Below are positions 63,730 to 64,000 of a DNA stretch of 64,000 nucleotides, in pieces. Every line of letters begins with the position of its first letter. Position 1 is the stretch's first letter. The position numbers were made by a program, and so were the translations under genes. The stretch is from positions 1 to 64,000 of the forward strand of contig JAFXKI010000004.1 of NCBI GenBank assembly GCA_017531845.1, given 5' to 3'. Below the pieces are notes generated by a model that did not search any database, had not been told where the DNA came from, and saw only the letters and a program-made list of their open reading frames with translations. The DNA is from Opitutales bacterium (GTDB taxonomy: Bacteria > Verrucomicrobiota > Verrucomicrobiia > Opitutales > UBA953).

Positions 63730-64000
63730 TACCTTGAGAATGAACTATTTACGTCGCGGAAACCACATATTTTTGAAAAAACAGAAAAGTTCTTTTGGTT
63801 CAGCGTTCCCGAAGAGAAAAAAGAGAGTTATTTTTTTAATTTTTTTTGTAAAAACATTAAAAAAATGACTTTTTACACAAAAACAGTATCTTTTAAACAA
63901 GACTTTTTTAAAAAAAGTTTCTTTATTTTATGCGGATTAGAAAACTTTTTTGAAAATTTTTAAAAAATCTATTGACGTTTTAAAATATTTAATCTTTAAT
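63730..64000. other. AT-rich region at right edge
   Basis: No gene is seen. From about 63830 on the sequence is strongly A/T-rich with runs of A and T. One CGTTCCCG octamer lies near 63803. It probably contains the promoter of the AsmA-like gene and of a gene beyond the edge. Confidence 0.5.

Overview
The window looks like a chromosomal segment of a Verrucomicrobiota bacterium, most likely a host-associated member of the Opitutales/Puniceicoccales side. Supporting signs are PEP-CTERM tails ending in RRRRK, a fused MurC-MurB protein, a large Verru_Chthon-type prepilin-like protein next to a pseudopilin, a Chlamydia-Pmp-like autotransporter, and a gene set that fits life on mucosal glycoproteins. 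No rRNA, tRNA, transposase, integrase, phage structural gene or CRISPR array was seen. The species call is inference from gene content.

Layout. 1-1541: 5' part of an RHS/YD-repeat protein running off the left edge. 1.8-6.2 kb: lepA, ftsY, nusB, ribH and a small hypothetical gene. 6.3-14.8 kb: a complete phosphate regulon on the minus strand (porin, pstS-C-A-B, phoU, phoB, phoR). 15.1-25.8 kb: an F-type ATP synthase operon (atpB-E-F-H-A-G-D-C) with foreign genes or hairpin repeats in most gaps. 26-29.8 kb: two prepilin-like genes. 29.9-35.5 kb: menC, an autotransporter, a divergent pyrimidine-nucleoside phosphorylase-like gene and a two-domain thioredoxin-like protein. 35.9-42.4 kb: an L-fucose operon (fucP-I-K-A-U). 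42.8-49.7 kb: two divergent IdeS-like cysteine proteases with PEP-CTERM tails, menD, another PEP-CTERM protein and an M60-type (mucinase-like) metallopeptidase. 49.7-54.6 kb: thioredoxin-like protein, TspO, tyrS, a membrane-anchored DNA/RNA endonuclease and MscS. 54.6-60.4 kb: murC-murB, murG, ftsW and a LysM lipoprotein. 60.4-60.8 kb: a cluster of five DnaA-box-like 9-mers. 60.8-63.7 kb: a giant AsmA-like protein.

Two genome-scale patterns stand out more than any single gene. (1) The octamer CGTTCCCG / CGGGAACG occurs about 190-200 times (hand count) in 64 kb, on both strands about equally, in coding and intergenic DNA. It is often paired as inverted repeats inside terminators, as uptake signal sequences are in Neisseriaceae and Pasteurellaceae. 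(2) Gaps inside operons are filled by hairpin elements whose arms are built of 7-bp units of several families (GATGAGA-, TGATAAC-, GAATAGT-, TTAAGCT-like). Two S23-type four-helix-bundle genes sit between such arms inside the ATP synthase operon, resembling rRNA intervening sequences moved into an mRNA.

In physiology, the fucose operon, M60-type protease and IdeS-like proteases fit growth on mucin and perhaps mucosal immunoglobulin. MenC and MenD point to menaquinone respiration feeding an H+-type ATP synthase.
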